Assembly (NCBI GenBank): GCA_902489295.1
Contig: CABTZM010000064.1
Coordinates: 1 to 9,642 of the forward strand
DNA: 9,642 bases
DNA from: an uncultured Collinsella sp.
GTDB lineage: Bacteria > Actinomycetota > Coriobacteriia > Coriobacteriales > Coriobacteriaceae
Reading direction: 5' to 3'
This document shows positions 5,968 to 9,642 of the stretch, piece by piece. The position numbers were made by a program, and so were the translations under genes. The notes beneath the pieces were generated by a model. The model saw nothing but the letters and a program-made list of their open reading frames with translations. It was not told where the DNA came from and did not search any database. Numbering within the stretch: the stretch's first letter is position 1; the number at the start of each line of letters is the position of its first letter.

Positions 5968-8208
5968 CTATTTCTTAAACCGTGTACCCTGGCGTTTTCT
6001 GCCCGATGCGAACGTGGAACCCTTGCGGGCCTGCGAACGTAAGCGCTCGATCGTCTCGTCCTCAGACGCGCCCTCGAGCATCGCCCGAATCTGAACGACG
6101 GCATCGCGCAGGCGCGCCGCCTCCTCAAAGTCCATGGCGGCAGAAGCGTTGCGCATATCCTCTTCCATGGTTTCGACGATCCGCACAAGCTCGTCATGCG
6201 GCAGTTCTTCCAACTGCTCCGCAAGTGTCTGCTCGGGCGCCACCGTTTCCGGCACGCCGCCCTCGCCCGACTCATCGGGCGTATAGAATGCGCCATGGCC
6301 AAGAGAGTCGCCCTTCGAGCGCCCCTTGGAACCCACAGTTTTTTCGGCCTCGGCAATAAAACTTGAGATGTCGTTGATGGCCTTGCGCACTGTCTTGGGC
6401 ACAATGCCATGCTCTTCGTTATATGCCATCTGAATCTCGCGACGGCGCTGCGTCTCCTCGATGGCCTCTTTCATCGAATCGGTCACAACGTCCGCATACA
6501 TGATGACTTCGCCATCGGCGTTACGGGCCGCGCGGCCAATCGTCTGAATCAGCGAACGGCGGTTGCGCAAGAATCCTTCCTTATCGGCATCGAGAATTGC
6601 CACCAGTGAGACCTCGGGAAGATCCAAGCCCTCGCGAAGCAGGTTGATGCCAACGAGAACATCGATCTTGCCCTCGCGCAGCGTTCGCAGGATCTCGACA
6701 CGGTCCATTGTCGCCGTATCAGAGTGCATGTAATTGACCTTAATGCCCGCGTCGAGCAGATGGTCGGTCAGGTCCTCGGCCATGCGCTTGGTCAACGTGG
6801 TCACCAGCACGCGCTCCTTGCGGGCAACGCGCTCGCGAATCTCGTCCTCAAGATCGTCAATCTGACCGCGAACCGGACGCACATCGATCTTGGGATCGAG
6901 CAGACCGGTCGGACGAATAATCTGCTCAACGTCGTTCTGGCTAACCCGCAGCTCATAGTCGCCCGGTGTTGCCGAAACGTAGATGAACTGGGGTATCCTT
7001 GCCTCAAACTCATCGAAACGAAGCGGGCGGTTATCGAGCGCCGAGGGCAGGCGAAAACCGTGTTCCACCAGCGTCACCTTACGCGAGCGGTCACCTTCGT
7101 GCATGCCGCGAATCTGCGGCACCGTCACATGGCTCTCATCGATGATACAGAGCATGTCCTTAGGAAAGTAATCGATCAGGGTAAACGGCGGCTCACCCGG
7201 CTTGCGACCGTCCAGATGACGCGAGTAGTTCTCGATGCCGTTGCAAAAGCCCATCGTCTCGAGCATCTCAAGATCATAATCGGTGCGCTGCCGCAGACGC
7301 TGCGCCTCGAGCAACTTGTCGGTCGCCTTGAGCTCCGCCACGCGCTTCTCGCACTCTTCGCTGATCGATTTCAGAGCCGCCTTGACCTTCGGCTTCTCGG
7401 TCACGTAGTGCGATGCCGGCCATACGGGGATGGCCTCGTACTCACGAAGCATCTCTCCGGTGACCTCATCGATCTCGGCAATCAGCTCGACCTCGTCGCC
7501 AAAGAACTCAAACCGCAACGGATGCTCGGCATAAGGCGGATACACGTCGACAACATCGCCGCGCACGCGGAACGTGCCGCGTGCCAGATCATAGTCATTG
7601 CGATCATATTGAATGTCGATAAGTGCATGGATAAAGTCATCGCGCTCGAGCGGCACCTTCTTGTCGACGTTTGGAGCCAGACCCGCATAGTCCTCAGGAG
7701 AGCCAATGCCATAGATACACGAGACCGATGCGACAACGATCACATCGCGTCGAGAGAGCAGTGACGCGGTCGCCTGATGGCGCAGCATCTCGACCTCTTC
7801 GTTAATCGAGGAGTCTTTCTCGATATATGTATCGCTTTGCGGCACATACGCCTCGGGCTGATAGTAGTCGTAGTATGAGACAAAGTAGACCACAGCATTG
7901 TTGGGAAAGAACTCTTTGAGCTCGCTCGCAAGCTGAGCGGCGAGCGTTTTATTGGGAGCCATGACCAGCGTCGGCTTCCCCAGGGCCTCAATAGTCTTAG
8001 CCATCGTGAAGGTCTTGCCCGAACCAGTCACGCCCAGCAAAACCTGATAGCGATCTCCGTCCCTCACACCCTGCACAAGCGACTCAATGGCCTTAGGCTG
8101 AGAACCTGCAGGCTCATAAGGAGATACAACCTTAAATGGCACCTCAGAGCCCTCAACGCCAAAACGTTTGAGCTCTCCTCCAACACGCTCAACTTCAAAT
8201 TCCGCCAT
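5968..8208 (-). CDS. uvrB: UvrABC nucleotide excision repair helicase subunit UvrB
   Basis: UvrB receives damaged DNA from UvrA, verifies the lesion by threading a strand behind its beta-hairpin, and recruits UvrC for incision. The 746-residue product carries Walker A GVTGSGKT (59-66), the beta-hairpin region YDYYQPEAYVPQSDTYIEK (113-131), the DESH Walker B box (357-360), SATPGDYEL (412-420), the helicase motif TIGRAARN (556-563) and a C-terminal UVR motif (about 670-710) used to bind UvrC. All key elements are intact. It is somewhat longer than the usual ~660-700 residues because of a Gly/Ser/Glu linker (about 621-668) and a basic tail after the UVR motif (721-746, ending GTRFKK). Its ATG at 8206-8208 follows AGGAG with 5-base spacing. 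The lytic transglycosylase gene ends 51 bases upstream on the same strand, so read-through is likely. No SOS-type GAAC-N4-GTTC box is visible in that gap. Confidence 0.97.
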   Translation of the reverse strand: MAEFEVERVGGELKRFGVEGSEVPFKVVSPYEPAGSQPKAIESLVQGVRDGDRYQVLLGVTGSGKTFTMAKTIEALGKPTLVMAPNKTLAAQLASELKEFFPNNAVVYFVSYYDYYQPEAYVPQSDTYIEKDSSINEEVEMLRHQATASLLSRRDVIVVASVSCIYGIGSPEDYAGLAPNVDKKVPLERDDFIHALIDIQYDRNDYDLARGTFRVRGDVVDVYPPYAEHPLRFEFFGDEVELIAEIDEVTGEMLREYEAIPVWPASHYVTEKPKVKAALKSISEECEKRVAELKATDKLLEAQRLRQRTDYDLEMLETMGFCNGIENYSRHLDGRKPGEPPFTLIDYFPKDMLCIIDESHVTVPQIRGMHEGDRSRKVTLVEHGFRLPSALDNRPLRFDEFEARIPQFIYVSATPGDYELRVSQNDVEQIIRPTGLLDPKIDVRPVRGQIDDLEDEIRERVARKERVLVTTLTKRMAEDLTDHLLDAGIKVNYMHSDTATMDRVEILRTLREGKIDVLVGINLLREGLDLPEVSLVAILDADKEGFLRNRRSLIQTIGRAARNADGEVIMYADVVTDSMKEAIEETQRRREIQMAYNEEHGIVPKTVRKAINDISSFIAEAEKTVGSKGRSKGDSLGHGAFYTPDESGEGGVPETVAPEQTLAEQLEELPHDELVRIVETMEEDMRNASAAMDFEEAARLRDAVVQIRAMLEGASEDETIERLRSQARKGSTFASGRKRQGTRFKK

Positions 8209-8233
8209 GGATACTCCTAACTCATATATCTGC

Positions 8234-8239
8234 AGTATA
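8234..8239 (-). promoter_or_regulatory. possible weak internal promoter (-10) for uvrB
   Basis: Read on the - strand, TATACT (5 of 6 to TATAAT) lies 25 bases before the uvrB start, between the lytic transglycosylase stop and uvrB. The hexamer 17 bases upstream (TAGGAC) is a poor -35 match. It could allow some uvrB transcription independent of coaE. Confidence 0.22.
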
Positions 8240-8259
8240 CGCAGGCGGCAGGCATAGTC

Positions 8260-8841
8260 CTATACGAACCGATCGGGATAGAGGGTCTTATAGCGAACCC
8301 AGGCATTATTGACACGAATCAGATAAGCCTGAGTTTCAGGGAAGGTAATCGCATTATGGAGTGACGTGTTCTGCTGCGCCCATCCGTCGACATTGCCCAT
8401 ACCGGCGTTATAGGCGGCAATGGCACTGTCAGTCGACCCGTTAAAATACGCTAGAAGATACGAAAGATACGCACAGCCAAACTCAATATTAGTAGCCGGA
8501 TCGTTAAGGTTGTCGGCCGAATACTCGTCACCGTCGACAAGGCCCTTGGCGATCATATCCTGAGCAGTCACGGGCATCAGCTGCATCAATCCCTGTGCAC
8601 CCTGATTCGATTCGGCCTTGGGATCCCAATTCGATTCAGACTTAATGACAGCGCACACCAGATACGGATCCAGATTATGCGAAATACTGGATTGCTTTAC
8701 ATATGCCTCGTAGTCAATCGGATACAGCGGCTTAAAGAAAACAGCAGGAGCATACGAGTAGACGAGCGAAATAAGGCCGAAGACAATAACGGCAGTCAGC
8801 GGTATAAGGCGATACCACGAAAAGAAACGTGTCTTAGACAT
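8260..8841 (-). CDS. membrane-anchored lytic transglycosylase (SLT domain)
   Basis: This 193-residue protein has a short basic N-terminus and one hydrophobic segment (about 12-30), consistent with a membrane anchor or uncleaved signal, followed by an extracytoplasmic goose-lysozyme-like SLT domain. Family motifs are AVIKSESNWDPKAES (64-78), with Glu69 as the expected catalytic acid, the GAQGLMQLMP block (81-90), and AYNAGMGNVDGW (143-154). Such enzymes cleave the MurNAc-GlcNAc bond of peptidoglycan to form 1,6-anhydro ends during wall remodelling. The start is well supported by AAGGAGGAG (8846-8854 complement) just upstream. The start overlaps the last 8 bases of coaE, which suggests translational coupling. 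By eye its base composition is lower in GC (one sampled 60-base stretch is about 48%) than mrp (one stretch about 67%). Cys63 and Cys123 could form a disulfide. Its exact cellular role is unknown. Confidence 0.92.
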   Translation of the reverse strand: MSKTRFFSWYRLIPLTAVIVFGLISLVYSYAPAVFFKPLYPIDYEAYVKQSSISHNLDPYLVCAVIKSESNWDPKAESNQGAQGLMQLMPVTAQDMIAKGLVDGDEYSADNLNDPATNIEFGCAYLSYLLAYFNGSTDSAIAAYNAGMGNVDGWAQQNTSLHNAITFPETQAYLIRVNNAWVRYKTLYPDRFV

Positions 8842-9475
8842 CGGTCTCCTCCTTATCCACTACATCCCCGAACCCACGGCGCGCAAGCCAAGAGTCAAGC
8901 TGCTCAAAGAGCGAATTATCGCCTGCGGCATTATCAATCACCGTTGTAGCGAGATTGCACAGCGCAGACTCATCGGGCTGGCAAGCAGAACGGGCATCGA
9001 AATCAGATGGCTCCATACCACGTTGAATAGCGCGCTCGCGACGAACTGACAAAGGGGCGCTGATGACCAGAATTTCATCAGCCAGGCCAAAAGCATCCTC
9101 AAAACCAGTCGGGGCAGAAACCTCGACAACCGCAAAGGGATAACGGGGGGACGAAACCGTGCAGCAAACCGGATCAAGAATCCTCAGTGACAGCTGCTCA
9201 ATGAGAACGGGGTGCACAATGCTATTGAGCCTCGCGACCGCATCAGGAGAAACAAAAGCTCGAGAAGCGAGGATGTTACGGCGAACGCCGCCCTCCTCGT
9301 CCAAAATATCCCAGCCAAATTCTTCCGCGAGGGCATTGACGATATCGGAGCCTGGCACATACAGCGATTTGGCAAGCTCGTCCAGATCGATAAGCATGGC
9401 GCCATGAGATTCGAGATAGCGGCAGGCAGTCGACTTACCCGAAGCAATATTGCCCAAGACAAATACGGTAAACAT
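8834..9475 (-). CDS. coaE: dephospho-CoA kinase
   Basis: CoaE phosphorylates the 3'-hydroxyl of dephospho-CoA, the last step of coenzyme A synthesis, in the cytosol. The chosen 213-residue product is close to the family's ~200. It shows the P-loop GNIASGKST (8-16), the substrate-site LIDLDELAKSLYVPGS (28-43, matching the family's IDAD..A..V..PG pattern), an FVSPDAVARLNSIVHPV block (74-90) with the typical Leu-Asn-x-Ile-x-His-Pro, and a lid-like RRERAIQRGMEP stretch (145-156). The P-loop (usual GGIGSGKST) and the central strand (EVSAPTGFED in place of the usual DVPLLFE) are divergent. The start at 9475 is set by a strong GGGAGG. An upstream in-frame ATG at 9604 would add a hydrophobic N-terminus unlike any CoaE and is rejected. 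It heads the coaE-transglycosylase-uvrB set. Confidence 0.87.
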   Translation of the reverse strand: MFTVFVLGNIASGKSTACRYLESHGAMLIDLDELAKSLYVPGSDIVNALAEEFGWDILDEEGGVRRNILASRAFVSPDAVARLNSIVHPVLIEQLSLRILDPVCCTVSSPRYPFAVVEVSAPTGFEDAFGLADEILVISAPLSVRRERAIQRGMEPSDFDARSACQPDESALCNLATTVIDNAAGDNSLFEQLDSWLARRGFGDVVDKEETDV

Positions 9476-9480
9476 CAAGT

Positions 9481-9486
9481 CCTCCC
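9481..9486 (-). promoter_or_regulatory. ribosome-binding site that sets the coaE start
   Basis: Read on the - strand, GGGAGG lies 5 bases before ATG 9475-9473. This strong Shine-Dalgarno sequence fixes the start directly before the P-loop strand, as in other CoaE proteins. Confidence 0.75.
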
Positions 9487-9503
9487 TAACGCCAATGGGA
9501 GTT

Positions 9504-9534
9504 ATTATCGCGCAAATACAAAAGAAGGACTCAA
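9504..9534 (-). promoter_or_regulatory. candidate promoter of the coaE operon
   Basis: The 9476-9608 gap is clearly more AT-rich than its surroundings, as expected before a transcription unit. On the - strand GATAAT (9509-9504, 5 of 6) is preceded at 19 bases by TTGAGT (9534-9529). The spacing is longer than ideal, so this is the best candidate and not a firm call. Nothing else recognisable lies in this gap apart from the terminator at its right end. Confidence 0.3.
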
Positions 9535-9602
9535 AATACAGCCAAACAGTAAGACAAGCTAAAAGAAGGCGAGTTCTTGTATTACAGCTCTCTATAAAAC
9601 GC

Positions 9603-9632
9603 AAAAAAGGGGGAGGCCGCGAGGCCTCCCCC
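9603..9632 (-). terminator. intrinsic terminator of a - strand gene beyond the right edge
   Basis: A perfect 10-bp stem (9609-9618 with 9623-9632) encloses a four-base loop. On the - strand it is followed directly by six Ts (complement of 9608-9603), a classic Rho-independent terminator. It would end a transcript arriving from right of the window and insulate the coaE operon. The + strand side has only a weak tail (TTCTC). Confidence 0.85.
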
Positions 9633-9642
9633 TTCTCAGTTC

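Noticed and set aside
6724..7764. Long + strand open frame (346 codons) opposite uvrB
   Set aside because: It is antisense to strongly conserved UvrB motifs, has no recognisable domain and arises from codon bias in a high-GC gene.
8209..8300. Possible SOS (LexA) box before uvrB around CGAACCGATCGG
   Set aside because: GAAC is present but the expected GTTC half-site four bases later is not.
9476..9604. Hydrophobic N-terminal extension of coaE starting at 9604
   Set aside because: CoaE is cytosolic and begins just before its P-loop; a strong ribosome-binding site precedes ATG 9475, and the extension covers AT-rich promoter-like sequence.
1..9642. Defence system, mobile element, CRISPR array, tRNA or riboswitch
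   Set aside because: All coding space is taken by recognisable housekeeping or metabolic genes; I saw no direct-repeat arrays, transposase, integrase, cloverleaf or known riboswitch core.

Overview
The window looks like an ordinary chromosomal segment of a high-GC, anaerobic, Gram-positive bacterium. It most resembles Coriobacteriia of the Collinsella type. That placement is an inference from base composition, gene content and protein style, and no ribosomal RNA or other marker confirms it. Coding density is very high, no gap exceeds about 170 bases, and I see no tRNA, rRNA, CRISPR array, insertion sequence or phage gene.

The left part (1-5902) is read on the + strand. It opens inside a membrane-anchored LTA-synthase/phosphoglycerol-transferase-like enzyme whose start lies outside the window. 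A 145-base gap follows, holding a candidate promoter with inverted repeats and a GC-rich leader hairpin. Next come a Mrp/ApbC-type iron-sulfur carrier ATPase and, with zero spacing, a flavoprotein of the HI0933/BaiN family. An 80-base gap with a strong hairpin plus T-rich tract then precedes a second, unrelated FAD-dependent protein (COG2509 type). The left half is therefore an envelope gene followed by a small redox/cofactor cluster.

The right part (9475-5968) is read on the - strand in the order coaE (dephospho-CoA kinase), a small membrane-anchored lytic transglycosylase, and uvrB. The first two genes overlap by 8 bases and uvrB follows after 51 bases, so they are probably co-transcribed. 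The two halves converge on a 12-bp hairpin at 5929-5964 that can terminate transcription from both sides. At the right edge a GC-rich hairpin followed on the - strand by six Ts marks the end of a - strand gene lying beyond the window.

I find no convincing undescribed system. Points worth a second look are the atypical BaiN-family protein with a charged insert, the terminator-like leader before the second flavoprotein, the structured control region of the mrp operon, and the divergent CoaE motifs.
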